A stretch of DNA of 64,000 nt from Pomphorhynchus laevis (GCA_012934845.2 WNNJ02000420.1:1-64000); one strand, 5' to 3'. Counted from the first letter of the stretch, positions 22,977 to 36,146 are shown. Program-made: numbers and translations. Notes: a model not told the origin generated them from the sequence alone.

Positions 22977-23080
22977 TTACTTGAACAGTTCAATATCCTC
23001 ATATAATAATGGATGTGAATACTGAAGGGCATTAGCAGCACTACTAGATGATGGTATTGTTGCAGCTATAGCTGTCTGAC
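22977..23080 (-). CDS. Possible terminal exon of an unknown upstream gene
   Basis: After an acceptor (GTGTTTGCAG, AG at 23,081-23,082) the minus strand encodes 33 residues in one frame, including ALQYSHPLLYEDIELFK, and a TAA at 22,977-22,979. The phase is incompatible with splicing into the first NPRL3 exon, whose acceptor is at 22,936-22,937. It could be the last exon of a separate same-strand gene. I do not recognise the peptide; it could also be chance. Confidence 0.3.
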
Positions 23081-23082
23081 CT

Positions 23083-25440
23083 GCAAACACAATTACAGAA
23101 TTTTTAAAGTTGCATAAAACAGTACAACACAAGTTTGCTATGCGAAATTTGCTTTAATCGGGACAAACACCCGCTTGTCTACTTGTCTTACTGCTTGTTC
23201 TATAAAGATCAGGATATTTCGTTTTAGGTACTTCGCTTTTCCTGGAGAGATTTTTAGCAGGTAGCTAACGCTCTTACCCACACAACTTGAGGTCAAGATA
23301 ATGCGTAAGCACATCCACTGATTAAATTTCACCATCCACTGGTGAAATTTAACATTACTGATGAAGCTCAATAAACAAAACAGGTATAAGCTTATTATTA
23401 GACTTTGATTAATGATATATAATATTTCTGTGTATTTTCCAATACACATGTGAATTTATATTTCCCAATACATTTATGTCTGGTTTCCCATCAATATCTC
23501 AATCAGCGTTAACTATAATTTATAGTTTAATTTCTTTGTGCTTAACTTTGCCTTTAATTATCCAAATAATATACGAAATGAATATTGCTGCTTGACAATA
23601 AACGTGTACCATTAAATTAGATTTAAAAATTATATCTTATACAATTTTTGATCAGGATCAATAAACATTAATTTATTTTTTATATTTCGTTGACTATTGC
23701 TAGCGTTTCTGTAACAATATTTCGAATTCTCGATATTTTGAATTCATTATTTATTTTAATACGTTAAAATAAAAAAGAATAATGTAAATCATATATATTA
23801 TATTAAAATATTTAATATTTTATAATAGGTATCAAACATTAAAAATAAAAATCAAATTTAATTAAATAGAATTTTTCAATTATTTTAAAGGATAAATTAT
23901 ATCAATATGTCCTTCTGTTGCAGCCACAATCGTTCGATACTCTGATCCTGTTTAAGGTCTATTATCCTCATATTTTACTCTCCATAGTGGAGAAATCTAA
24001 AAAGCTCAATTATCTTGTTATCAGAATTCTAGTCACGTTTTTTAATCCCATTTTGTAGCCATCAATGGTTGGAACATAGGCGCCAGAAGAATTGCTTACC
24101 CAAAACTGTTTTTGAGGTTTAAGAAATTAATTTTATTGAAAGATCAAAAATTCGAAATATCAGGAATTCGAAATATCGAGAGGACTATTGCTAGCATCAT
24201 CATAAACAAAACTCGCAATTTGTTCTGAAATTGCACGTTTTGAAATTTCAGAACAAATTATACGGGTTTTGATCTGATATTGCTGCATACGTCAAACGAA
24301 TATCAACGGATGAAATTTATTTTAAAAATAAATAGATAAAGCAACTTTCATTCACTAACTTTGATTTGATAAATCATTTTAGTGTCTAAAAAATCATTTA
24401 GATTGCATACAGATGTTACACTATAAACTTTACATTCAATTTAAGTACAAACCATTTTTAATTAAACTAATCGATAATTCTATACAGTTACCTCCAGAAG
24501 TAGTATCGCTACTGTGCTTGTATAGAAGCTTGTTCATATATGTAATATACACGGCAATTAAATCGGATGATGTAATTTTACAGCACATTCAACTAAAACT
24601 CTACAAAGCATAATTAAGATTAATTTATAAATTTATATATTATTTAATTTATTAAATAATTAATTTAATTTATTTATTCATAAATAATTTATGAATTTAT
24701 ATTTTTCACGAAATACAAATATTTAACTTAATGTGAATTAAACAAGTCAGTGTATTTCTATTAATATTTTTGTTTACTGTTGTCCACTACATTTTGGAAA
24801 ATACAAAAAATTCTGACACTTTAAAAAACTCTAAATTTCGATATATAGAAATGCAATTTAAGAGTGTTAATCAACACGTTACGTTTCACAGTATTCTGTC
24901 AACAACGGAAACGAAACAGTATCCATTCATTTGTTTGACAGCCAGCATATGAGTAATCTCGGAAGATATTGACAACCGACATCATACAGGTATGTACTGA
25001 TAGCATTTTATTTCAGTATTTTCTATTCAATTTTATGTTTTCATTTATTATTTATCTGGATAAAGCATATGATCCTGGATGATGTATAATAACATCAATC
25101 AAATATGATCCTGGATACATTTTACCCACCCGCAATAGGATTTTTTGGTGTCCAGTGATGCTTTGTTGTATTGCAGAATAGTAACGTTACTTCAAACTCA
25201 ACATCTATCAATATCATATTCGACATGTTAAGTGACATATCTATTCTCAGCAGTCACTTTTCGTCTTGATCGTCCCATAGCCAATTCTAAAAATCGTGTA
25301 TTGTTAACTTAATTCTTTTATCACACATTTGTTTTTCAGTATCGAAAAATATTATATAGAACTTATAATTATATCGATATGGAACTAAAAATCGATCTTA
25401 TACTTATGTAGCAAGAACTTACTATAAAACTTACTTTTAA
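23083..25440. other. Unassigned DNA with two hairpins
   Basis: A minus-strand frame at 23,138-23,300 (AKYLKRNILIFIEQAVRQVD) looks protein-like but is not recognised. Perfect 12-bp arms occur at 23,322-23,333/23,341-23,352, and a longer hairpin at 24,207-24,232/24,243-24,271 (16 bp perfect, about 26 with mismatches). No gene or mobile element is identified. Confidence 0.35.
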
Positions 25441-25458
25441 AGCTTACTTATCTTATAA

Positions 25459-25690
25459 TTGCAGCCGCCGCTGCAAAAATCGACCAAAGAGCCGATGCAA
25501 CTAACGAACGCCCAGCTGCTGCATTAAATGACCGAGCTTCCGGTGCTACTCACGACCGTCTCGTCGTCGCAGCTAACGACAACCCAGCCGCTGCAATAAA
25601 CGACCGAGCTGCTGATGCAACTCACGATCGTCTAGCAACTGCAATCTGCGATAGCACAACCGCTGTACGTAGCCGCAAGCAAATACGTTC
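25459..25690 (+). repeat. GC-richer tandem repeat encoding Ala/Asp-rich peptide
   Basis: One plus-strand frame reads imperfect copies of a unit of about 24 residues, e.g. AAALNDRASGATHDRL then AAINDRAADATHDRL. It starts after a possible acceptor (TATAATTGCAG). G+C is well above that of neighbours. It may be the variable N-terminal part of the reverse-transcriptase element that follows, or a separate repeat. Confidence 0.45.
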
Positions 25691-28480
25691 CCAGTACTTC
25701 TTATGTCGTCGGCGCATCGTTTTGAACGTCACAGGACTAATCCGCAAACACGGCCTTATATTGGTTGCTCAGGCTCAGGACTACCGCTATCATTTGATTC
25801 CGACCAAGATATTGTTAGTGATCATTTCTACATGGTTGCAAAGCAGCATCATCTATTGATCTGAGCAATTAATGTGTACGAAGTTTCTGGCGGACCGTGT
25901 GCGTGCAGTAAGACGTATTCCACGAGGGGCCAGGCCAGCTGTAGCTGCGAAGCTCTATGAGTTAATTAGTGTAGTTGTAGAGCTGCCGACGGATGAATCG
26001 GCGTGCTAGCCTCTACTTTGCTTCACAAAAACCGCGCTCCCGAGTGCCAAAGAAGATTCAGAACTCTCCGTCAATTGGATCTATTACAGGGCAGTTTCGC
26101 GACGCATGTGCCAGATATCAGCTTCCAATTGAAGACCAGAAGAAGAATAAACAACTAAGCTGCGGTTATTATAATAAAACTTCCGGAGATCAACTACGTC
26201 GACAGGTATCAGAAAAAATCAAGACGGTGACATTCGAGGAGCAGTTCGAATGGTATGCAGTGACGCTACACTGCTGCAAAAGGATGAACACACTACAACT
26301 ACACTGAGGGCGAAGCGTCCTCCTCGACGTTTTACAACATATAGGCGATCTTTTAATCTGAACCTAAGTGTGAAATAGTTGTTACTGCCGGGTCCCTAAC
26401 ATCAACACTACAGTCCATCCCTCCGTCTTCAGCAGCAAGCCCGGATGTCCTGAGTCCTATTCACCTACGAGACTTTCTGGGGGTATTCTGCGGGCGCGTC
26501 TGCGATTCATCTTTCCAAGGCATTGGCGAACTTGATTTCGTATATCCTGAGCGGGATGGTACCGGAACATGTTGCCAGAATTCTTTGTAGAGGCATACTA
26601 CTCGTCTTCTCAAAAAAGACGGTTGCATTCTACCGATTGCAAAGGAATTTATCATTCGTCGCATAGCCGCAAAGCTCGCAAGCCAGCTCGCTACCGAGTT
26701 GCTTGTCGATCAACTTCTTCCGGTTCAGTTAGGCGTCGGTGAACGATGAGGTGTCGAGGCAGCGGTACATGCCTCTCGTACGTATCTGCGCGTCCTCACA
26801 ACCCGGAACCAATCAATGGTTAAACTGGATTTTTGTAATGGCTTCAATTGCGTAAGCAGAGACAGTCTTGCTTAATGTCGCGTGCCATGTTCCTCAGATC
26901 CTTCCATTCGTTAACCTATGCTACATCCTCCCAAGTATTCTTATATTTTCTGCCTGGCAGTTAACGCTCTAGCACACAGTCTGTAATCTTGCATCAATAT
27001 TCGGTACTTGGATGTCTGCATTCTGGGCGGTACGGCAGCCACCATCCTCTCAGTATCTGAAAAATTCAGGCAGCGGGGTTTGAAATCGGATTGGAGCTAA
27101 ATTCCGAAATTGTGAGGTAATCACAGACAACCCAGATCTCAGCCTAGACATAATATGCCAACTAACTGGATGCCAGCAGTTTCACCAAAAGACGATACCC
27201 TACTGAGAGCTCCTCTAGGAGGTCAAGCTAATATTAATGAAGTTCTGTGTAAAGCCGTAAACGACCTTCATAACGTAGGAAAAAGAGTTATCGATTTAAG
27301 TACCCATGACGATTTCCTACTTCTTCGAAGCTCGCTCTGCCTTCCGAAAATAGCTTTCATCCTTCGTTGTCCCTCTGCTTTGGGAGCAAGGAACTACACT
27401 CATTCGACGCAGAAGTCCGCCGTCTACTAAGCATGGTGCTGAATGTGCCGCTTCCTGATGATGCGTGACAGCAGACTACTTTACCGATCAGACTCGGAGG
27501 TCTTGGTATCCGACAAGCACTAGAAGTCGCAATACCTGAGCTCGGCTCTTCCGTAGGCTTTACAAGAGAGCTAATCAAGAAACTGCTAGAAAACCACATG
27601 CCACTCCATCCACTCTTAACAGACCCAGACTTTAAAAAAGCTACAGGCAAATGGTACGCTGAATTTCATGCAACCATACCATTGGAGCCAACCCTTCAAA
27701 AATGACGAATGGGGGACTATTATGATGCGTGTAATCAAAAGCTTGTCGACAAAGCAACTAGACCTGAATCTCGTGCTCGTCTCATTGCTATCGCTTCAAA
27801 ATGATCTGAGGCTTTTCTCGAAGTATTACCGATAGCTTCTGTTGACAGCCGGTTTCATGACCAATTATTGTCCACCGCAGCTGCACTCAGGCTTGGCATT
27901 CAATATGCATAACCACATCTATGTATATGCGGAGAAGCAGTCCGGAAAAAACAGCGCTCATGCGCTAGATTGCAACAAAACAAAAGGAAGAAACGTACGC
28001 CATTCAGCGGTCAAATAAATTGTGAGAATAGCCCTAGCGTCCGCAGGAATTCTATCCAGGCGGGAACCTGTCGGTTTGACTAGAGACAACGGCAGGCGGC
28101 CCGACGGGGCTTCGTTACTGCCGTGGGAGGCAGGGGCGAGTGATTGTTTTGAACTTTACATGTCCAAAAACTCTCGCAGCCAGTCACATAGTGCCCAGTA
28201 CACTCTGCAAATTCCGTTGCTGATCATGCTTAACTTGTGAAGCGTACCAAATCTAGAGGCTTATATGAGCGGCAGTACATGTTTGTTCCGATCGCCATTG
28301 AAACCCTGAGAAAAATTAGTTCGGTCGATCAGAGATAAACGGCAATGAGTTTTTCCCATGCAGAGAATTATCGTAGCGTAGCAACGAGGAAACGCGGCTT
28401 GTTTTGCGAAGTCGGCAAGAGAACCATCACTATATTTCTAATGAACTGTATTTATTTATTTTATTATAAAACTTAATACG
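25690..28480 (+). mobile_element. RT element with restriction-enzyme-like C-terminus, relic 1
   Basis: Plus-strand pieces match a widespread animal reverse-transcriptase family. A C2H2-like remnant (about 25,680-25,740) comes first, then RVRAVRRIPRGARPAV (25,905-25,950). RT entry follows: SPIHLRDF near 26,460, the VPEHVARI region near 26,560 and VQLGV, EAAVHASRTYL near 26,725-26,790. Last comes a C-terminal region with RPDGASLLPWEAG (28,100-28,140) and IAVETL (28,290-28,310). The RPDG...W layout resembles PD-(D/E)XK (restriction-enzyme-like) endonucleases of R2-type LINEs. Most RT palm motifs are missing or scrambled: many frame changes and probably an internal loss near 26.8-27.1 kb. The clade name is not certain. 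Confidence 0.65.
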
Positions 28481-28856
28481 ATTATTAATAATCTTGAAAT
28501 TACTTTTAAGGAAGTGAGACGAAGCTATGTAAATTAAATGTCATAGATATATTACATTCAATTGTGTATTGTTAGGATATGTACCTGGTTTTTGATTTAC
28601 ATTAGTGCAGAGATTACTAAGAATGCGAAACATGAACAATTGATGATAACTTATTCAATAAAAAATAATATCAACTGAAAGAGATCTTCAGAATACGTTA
28701 GGAGAGATTTTCGAGAGGTTTATCGAAAACTGTCAAGTTATATAGCTAATTGCTACATTAAATCCGGTATTTGGGGATCTAAGGTGGGTAGTGAAGTAAA
28801 CTCAAATAACGATTTATGAGATATCTGGGACGCAGTTGATGTTAGGTATAAACAAA
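28481..28856. other. Spacer, nothing recognised
   Basis: AT-rich DNA between the RT relic and the 3' end of LINE A1. No gene or repeat recognised. Confidence 0.35.
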
Positions 28857-30044
28857 AGAAATTTATTTGGAGCGGCAAATGCGTGGCAACGGCGCGCTAA
28901 CAAGCCCACTAAGAATGAAGAAAATGATCAAACTGATAAAAATAATCACGCAGACGAAATTTAAATAGTATGAACAAAGAAGTCAAGCGGAAGTACGAAG
29001 GGTGCTAATTCCAAGCAAGTGGACAACATGAAAGGAACGGAGTCGGTAATTTGCCGAATAATTTGGAGTATAAAGGAGAAGGGAATGATATGATCTTAAG
29101 GATAAAGAAATAGGACGAGATTCATCGAGATATGAAAGATGTAAGTATGAAGGAAAATTACTATGCAGTACAATATCAGTCTGGATAATCAAACGAAACT
29201 GGACACGGTGGGAAAATATGTTGAAATATGTGGTCAAAACGGCAGTGCAGGGCAGGCGAGGCAATAATCGATTCGGGAAAATAAAAGGGCGGGTAAAAGA
29301 GAAAGACAGGAGCGAAAATCGATCAACCTACGACTACGGCGAATATCACGAAGTAGCATTAACGAGGATTGGACTATATCGGAAACAAATGGCTTAGGAG
29401 AACGATGGTTGTCAAAGTGGAAACCGAGGAATACGATATCATTAACTACAAGAAGAATGGTTGACTAGATATATACGGTAGGTGGGGTAATGTTGATGTG
29501 AGATTCAATTAACCACATGATTTTGGAGATTGCAGAATTGAGTGATAGGCGAAGCGAAGAAAGGTGCTGGGAAACGGATAAGAAGTAAGCGGAGAAATTA
29601 GATGCAATATCATCAATTTGAGAGGAGAGTAGATAAGAGTAAAGTAGAATGTCATCAGCATATTGTATAACATGAAAATTGTGTGCTTTGGTTATTGATG
29701 AGAGCAGAGAAGAAGGGATAAAATAACGGAACCTAGTACTGGGTCTTGAGAAACACCGTGTGCGAGAGAAGACGGTTGGGAGACAGAAGCTGAATAAACA
29801 CTGAAAGAACGGTCAGATAGATAAGAGGAACACCGGCTACACTGGAGTTAGAGAATACATAGTCATGACAGAGCCGATAGCGAAGAATATAATGATCGAC
29901 GATGTCGAATGAAGAGGAGAGCTCAAGTGAGATTATGACGCTACAAAATTTTTCTTTTTGTGATTGTAGAAGATCACCAAAGACTTCGTGACAAGCTAGT
30001 TCGGTGGAATGATTAGAACGAAAAGCAGATTGAAACGGGGTATT
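28857..30044 (-). mobile_element. LINE family A, copy A1, 3' half
   Basis: The minus strand holds the 3' end (CACGCATTTGCCGCTCC, then AAATAAATTT) and C-terminal RT region of a CR1/Jockey-group LINE: LDESRPISLSLRSYHSLLL and YTPNYSANYRLRSFHVV near 28,983-29,264, and an RT thumb and palm decayed over several frames up to 30,044. It ends exactly where a Ty3/gypsy LTR begins; the missing 5' side continues at 40,822. Oldest layer of the nested stack. Confidence 0.8.
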
Positions 30045-30083
30045 GTTAAAGTATTATATTGACTTGACAGTTATTTTGTAATA

Positions 30084-31629
30084 AAAAAGGATTTATTTTA
30101 ACGTGGCAAATGCGTGCCAGCGCACGCTTACATGATCACAACAAAACAAGACTGTTAATCAGGTGTCGAGGAGGTGTGAACGGAGGAGGTGTTTGAATGT
30201 GATAAAGAAGGGGGCCCGGCGAACGTCGAGAGGAAGTTGATTCCAGGCGAGCGAGGCGGCGACGAGGAAGGATCGGAGACCGTAGTTGTTGGAGTAATTA
30301 GGAACGTGGAGTAAGAGGGTATGACGGGAACGCAGCGATAGCGAGGTGGGGCGAGTGTCATCTAAGAAAGGAAGGTTGATGAACGATGGGGAGCCGACAG
30401 CGATGAGACGAAAGGTAACGAGAAGAAGGCGGAGTTTGATGCGGATGTGGATGGTGGGCCAGGAGAGTTGGGCAAAATATGTGGATGTGTGGTCGAAGCG
30501 ACGGAGACGAAAGAGCACTCGAACGGCGGTGTTGATTATTCGTTGTAGGGGTAGGATGATGGATTTTGGAGAATTGGCGAAAAGGCTAAGGCAGTAATCG
30601 ATTTTAGGAAAAAGAAGCGATGAAAGAAGTGACATACAAGAACGGAAGTCGATAAGGGGGCGGATAGGGCGGATGTCACGGATAATTAAGTTAGATGATC
30701 AGACCTTGTCACGGACGAAGGGTTTAAGGGAAAGGTGATCATCGAAATGGAAGCATAAGAAAGTGAGATTGTGGACTATGGGGATAATCGATGAGGCAAA
30801 ATATACAGTGGGAGGATATATGTTCGGTTTACGGGGGAGGATCCACATTATTTTGGACTTTTCGGGGTTTAGAACGAGATGGAGATCGGAGAGACGTTTG
30901 TAGATAGAAGAAGGACAGTTGGAGGCAGAAATGCCGATATCGTGTATGCGATGTGCGGGTGCATAGCATAGATTAGAATGTCATCGGCGTATTGCATGAC
31001 GTTAAAGGAGTAAGGTTTGATAAACGGAGAGAGATCGCCAAGCAGAAGAGAGAAAAGCAGGGGACCTAGGACTGAACCTTGTGGGACCCCGCAAAAAATA
31101 GGGATGGGAGGGAAGGATGATGAATTAGAACAGACGCGAAAGGAATGGTCGGATAGATATGAGGCGAACCATGCTACGGAGGAGGAAGAAAAGCCGTAAT
31201 CATAACGAAGACGAGAAAGGAGGACGGAGTGGTCGACAATGTCGAATGCGGAGGAGAGGTCGAGGGAGATGAGAACACTATATAGAGCCTTGTCTCGAGA
31301 AATGAGTAAGTCGTTGTACACTTTTATGCATGCGATTTCTGTCGAGTGATTAGAGCGGAAAGCGGATTGGAAAGGAGGGTACAGATTGGATGAGGAGATA
31401 TAAGCGTTGATTTGTATTAAGATGAGGCTTTCTAAGAGCTTAGAAAGAGTAGGGAGTAGTGAAATGGGGTGATAGCTAGAAGGAAGGGAGGGGTCGAGCG
31501 ATTGTTTCTTATTGAGGGAACGAAGGATTGCGGATTTTCAGTGTGAAGGGAAGATACGACTGCGGATGGACGAGTTAAACAAGGTTGTGAGAAATGGGGA
31601 TATCGATGAGCATATAGATTTTAATAAAA
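30084..31629 (-). mobile_element. LINE family A, copy A2, 5'-truncated
   Basis: Inserted into the 5' LTR of gypsy B and flanked by GTAAT (30,079-30,083 and 31,630-31,634). The 3' end reads CGCATTTGCCACG then TTAAAATAAATCC with a short T run. Coding pieces: 30,159-30,635 (post-RT: VPNYSNNYGLRSFLVAASLA) and 30,869-31,321 (RT palm: SLDLSSAFDIVDHSVLLSRL, GVPQGSVLGPLLFSLLL, MQYADDILIYA). At least one frame change separates them. G+C is higher than in its surroundings. The truncation point lies just upstream of RT. Confidence 0.9.
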
Positions 31630-31690
31630 GTAATGATTTTTAGATTGCTTATTAAAACCTTATATTGGTTTATTGATTCTATCTATCACA
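31630..31690 (+). repeat. 5' LTR of gypsy B, right part
   Basis: From the GTAAT duplicate to CTATCTATCACA, colinear with 40,755-40,816 of the 3' LTR. The left part of the same LTR is 30,045-30,083. Confidence 0.85.
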
Positions 31691-34679
31691 ATTTAATAAG
31701 CATTTGTATGGATAAATTCCTCAGGCCAAGTATAATGGATATCAATTCTGATGCCGTAGATTCCTCTCACATGTGATTACATTGGCAACGATTTTTTTGA
31801 TTCATTTATAGTATCTATGCCTGATTTGAACGAAAGATCGAAACTCAACCTTCTTGTAAATATCATTTCTACACGGCATTTTTTATTGATTTCTAAAGAA
31901 GATACTTATACGGGGGCGATTGAAAAAAATTGGCGAACTATCGATTCCGTATCAGTTTGGTGCAATTTCCGAAATAGAAAATTGTTCTGAGAACTACCTG
32001 ACTGACTTCATCAATAGCATGAACTCATCATATATCAAACAGCGGATATTATAATCGAATGAAAATAATCTCGAGCGCATCCTCAATTTGGCTGTGTCAT
32101 TAGAAGCCGCTCATAATCAAGCAGTTCAGTTCGAGACTTTACAAAAGGAAGATAATGTTCTACCCTTAAATTCAGTAAAGTGTAATCTATCCACTGATGA
32201 TGACTGTAATGTATCAGCTATAAACAAATTCGCTAGTGATGAACGTAAAATGTCCTTCAAAGTTTTGATTTTTGCGGCAGTCGATAGCATAATCGTCAGA
32301 TGTGCACAGCTCGAGACGCTAGATGCTTCAAATGTAGCAAACGCGGACATTTTGCAAATGTATGTAAGTCGAAGCAAAGCTCTACTACCTCATCAGCTTT
32401 ACTTGCTTCTTCCCAAAATTCGTTATTATCAAGGCATGAAATTAAAGTGTCAATCGCTGGAAATTGGGCAACATGTCTTTTTGATACTGGCAGTTCAGAA
32501 AATTTTATTGATACGATATTTGCCGCTTGCTTAAAGCTACAATTACACCCGCATTCACTGATCGTTAGTATGGCGTCGTCATCGCATCATGATAAAATTA
32601 AGCATTGTGTTTTCAGTGATATAATTCGCGATAGTTCACCCTATAGTTCGGTAAAATTTCTCGTGATGACGATGTTATGTTCGGACATCATTCTCAGATA
32701 CCCATTTTTACAAAAACATCAGCATGTAACTTTCAAATTCAATGGGCCGTGTGAGCCACTGATTGTTGGGGCATCCTCTACAATATTAATCGAATGCCCA
32801 CTATTGTTTTCGAACCTAACGGAAAATATCCGACCGATTGCAATTCCTTCACGACGGTATAGCTACAATGATAAGATATTCATTCGTTCTGAAATACAAC
32901 GTTTATTAAGACTGGGGCTAATCGAATCAAGTAACGCCCCTTGGAGAGCACACGTTGTTGTGAAGAATGGACATTCAAGATTGCGCAATGTAATTGATTT
33001 CTCGAATTTTATTATCAATTTCACAACATTGGACGCATTTCCGTTACCAAATATCGACAAATTAGTAGAAAAATCACAGCTCACTACTTTAGCCACCTTG
33101 ACTTATCGGATGCATACTACCACATTCCAATCGCTCGAAATGACAGGCAATACACTAGCTTCGAAGCAGATAGTCAACTCTATCAGTTTACTCGAATACC
33201 ATTTGGCCTTACTAATGCCGTGGCGTGTTTTCAGCGGATTATGAACAATACAATTCGGTAGCAAAATCTAAAAGATACCTACTCATATCTTGATGATATT
33301 ATTATAACTGGCTCCATCATTGAGGAGTATGATGAAAATTTGACTAAATTCGTTACAGTTGTTGATAAACTATATATTCAAATATCAAAACACAAATCAA
33401 AGTACAGGCAACATCACATCAAGTTCTTAGGACATGTGATATCTAACAACGAAATTAAACTCGATCAAGATCGTATGCACGCATTACTGAATATTCCGGA
33501 TCCGTCGAGCACGTCAAAGCTCAAACGTTTGCTGAGATTTTTATCATATTATAGCAAATGGATTCCCCGATACTCCCAGCGAATTCGTCCCCTTATTGAT
33601 TGCGTAACTTCTCGGTTTCTTCGGTTGTTCACGAATGTATCAAAGAACTCAAGAACGAGCTTTGTGTAGCTTCTCTGAATACTTACGATCCTCAAAAAAA
33701 TCTCATACTAGAAACAGATGCATATGATAGAGCTATTGGAGCAGTGCTTAGTCAGGAAGGAAAACCAAAAGCATTTTTTTGAAAACCTTAACGATGTCAC
33801 AACAAACGTTACCATCAATTGAGAAAGAAGCTCTGGCGATAGTCGAAACCCTGCGGCGTTGGCGTCATTACTTTCTACCTGCTCCCTTCAAGTTAATCAC
33901 CGATCAACGTTCGGTGATGTTTATGTTTGATTGCAAACGAGCAAATAAAATCAAAAACGAAAAAATTTTACGATGGCAGTTAGAGCTAGCTCCCTTCAGC
34001 TTTGACATTATTTATCGTCCTGGGAATAAGAGCGTTGCTGCTGATGCCATGTCGCGCTGTTCTGTTGTGTCCGTAAACAAATTGGAACAGTTGCATGATG
34101 TATTGTACCATCCAGGGGAAACAAGAATGCTTCATTACGTTCGTTCGAAACATCTGCCATACTCTACCGGGGATGTCCGCAACGTCATTGCAAATTATAA
34201 AATATGTAAATTAATTAAACCTCGATTTTTCCGAAACCGAATGATACGTTAATTAAAGCTACAAAACCGTTCGAAAGGCTAAATATCGATTATAAAGGAC
34301 CTATACCTTCTACCTCTAGAAACCATTATCTATTAAATATAGTCGATGAATATTCACGATTCGTTTTTGCATTTCCGACACCGGATTGCACAGTCAGGAC
34401 CACGATTAAACATCTATAAAATCTTTTTTACTTTCGGCTCGCCTGCTTATATACATACTGATCAAGGAACATCATTCATTCTTAAGAATTTCGAAATTTT
34501 CTTAATTTAAAAAATCTCGCTTCAAGTCGTTCTACGCCATACCATCAACAAGGTAATAGTCAAATAGAGCGTTATAATGGAGTTTTGTGGACTTCGTTTC
34601 GATAATAATACAAATTTATTTAATGTGGCAAATGCGTACAAGGTGCACGCTTACAAGTCCACAAACAAAAATGAAAAAG

Positions 34680-36146
34680 TCAAGCAGATAAATTGTTTAA
34701 ATGGGATCGGATTTGTCGTTTGAAGCACGGCAAAGAAGTTGATTGGCGTATATGAATGGGCAGATGATTCCATGATAGAGGAGCAGCCACCAGGAAGGAG
34801 CGGAGTCCAAAGGAGGTAGAGTAGTTTGGGACATGTAAAAGAAGGGAATTACAGGAACGCAAGGAACAGTAAACAGGACGAGAATTATCAAGAAAAGGAA
34901 GATTAAGAAATGAAGGGGTATGAAAAGTTACAAGGCGGAAAGCAACGATAAGAAGACGAATTTGAACACGACAATAAATTGTAGGCAAATCGAGAGAAGC
35001 AAGATGGTAGGATGTATGATCAAAACGACGAAGACGGAGGAGAATTCGGACGGCTGCGTTGACGATGTGTTGTAGGGGAAGAAGAGTGGATTTAGGTGAG
35101 TTGGAAAATAGACTAAGACAATAATCGAGTCTATAAAAAAGGAGAGAAGATATGAGAGTCATACAAGAAGGGAAATCGATCAATCTACGAACTTGACGGA
35201 GGTTGCGGAGTATCAAGGTAGATGAGCGTACTTTATCTCTAACGAAAGGTTTAAGTGAAAGTCGGTTGTCAAAATGGAAGCTTAAGAAAACGATATTATC
35301 AACGATAGGAAGAATTGTAGAATTTAATGATACGGAGAGAGGTTCGAAGCCGAGGCGTCGAAGTAGGATCCACATAATTTTAGATTTATCAGGATTTAGA
35401 GAAAGGCGAAGGGAATAAAGATGATTGAAAATTAAGACAAGACAGTCGGAAGCAGAAATACTAAGATCGTGAATACGATAAACAGGTGCATGAGCATAGA
35501 TGAGAATGTCATCAGCATATTGCATAACATGGAAGTTAAATTTATGAGAAATCGACGACAAATCACCGAGAAGAAGCATAGGGCCTAATACGGAGTCTCG
35601 TGGAACACCAGACGGGATGGACGAAGGATGGGAGATAGATAAGTTAGAATAGACACGAAATGTACGGTTTGATAGATATGAATAAAACCATGATACAGTG
35701 GGTAAAGAGTAGTCATAATCATGACGAAGGCGATGGAGAAGAATCGAGTGATCGACGATGTCAAAAGCAGATGATAGATCAAGAGAAACTACGACACTAT
35801 ATAATTTATGATCGCGCGACATGAGTAAGTCGTGATAAACTTTAAGACATGCAATTTCGGTAGAGTAATTAGAGCGAAAAGCGGCTTGGAAAGGAGGAAA
35901 TAAGTTAGAGGAAAAGAGATATGTATTAACTTGCTTAAGAACGAGACGATCAAGGAGTTTAGGGAAGGTTGGGAGAAGTGAAATAGGACGGTACGAAGAT
36001 GGTAGTGAGGAGTCGAGAGATTGCTTTTTGATGATAGGACGAACAGTGGCGCATTTCCAGATGGAAGGAAATGTACAGCTACGGATGGACAAGTTGAATA
36101 ATGTGGTTAGGAAAGTTAAAACAGAGAAGCAGATATTTTTAAGCAA
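34680..36146 (-). CDS. LINE A3 ORF2, reverse-transcriptase segment (488 codons)
   Basis: An open minus-strand frame covering the RT and C-terminal domains. RT motifs: SYRPISLLPTFPKLLDRLV; SLDLSSAFDIVDHSILLHRL (motif A, catalytic Asp in LDLSSAFD); GVPRDSVLGPM, where the usual GVPQGSVLGP reads PRD; and MQYADDILIYA (catalytic YADD at about 35,495-35,515). The C-terminal domain follows with WNHLPIHIRQ and FKRQIRSHLNNL. It reverse-transcribes the element's own RNA at the nicked target. The upstream endonuclease part lies in other frames (36,189-37,470). Confidence 0.85.
   Translation of the reverse strand: MLKNICFSVLTFLTTLFNLSIRSCTFPSIWKCATVRPIIKKQSLDSSLPSSYRPISLLPTFPKLLDRLVLKQVNTYLFSSNLFPPFQAAFRSNYSTEIACLKVYHDLLMSRDHKLYSVVVSLDLSSAFDIVDHSILLHRLRHDYDYSLPTVSWFYSYLSNRTFRVYSNLSISHPSSIPSGVPRDSVLGPMLLLGDLSSISHKFNFHVMQYADDILIYAHAPVYRIHDLSISASDCLVLIFNHLYSLRLSLNPDKSKIMWILLRRLGFEPLSVSLNSTILPIVDNIVFLSFHFDNRLSLKPFVRDKVRSSTLILRNLRQVRRLIDFPSCMTLISSLLFYRLDYCLSLFSNSPKSTLLPLQHIVNAAVRILLRLRRFDHTSYHLASLDLPTIYCRVQIRLLIVAFRLVTFHTPSFLNLPFLDNSRPVYCSLRSCNSLLLHVPNYSTSFGLRSFLVAAPLSWNHLPIHIRQSTSLPCFKRQIRSHLNNLSA

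Noticed and set aside
22604-23041. Minus-strand frame read as one 145-codon gene
   Set aside because: The first part has no similarity and precedes a good acceptor at 22,936; only the part from 22,935 onward matches NPRL3.
35338-35350. GGTTCGAAGCC, a tRNA B-box-like sequence
   Set aside because: It lies inside LINE A3 ORF2 (antisense) and no A-box or cloverleaf can be drawn around it.
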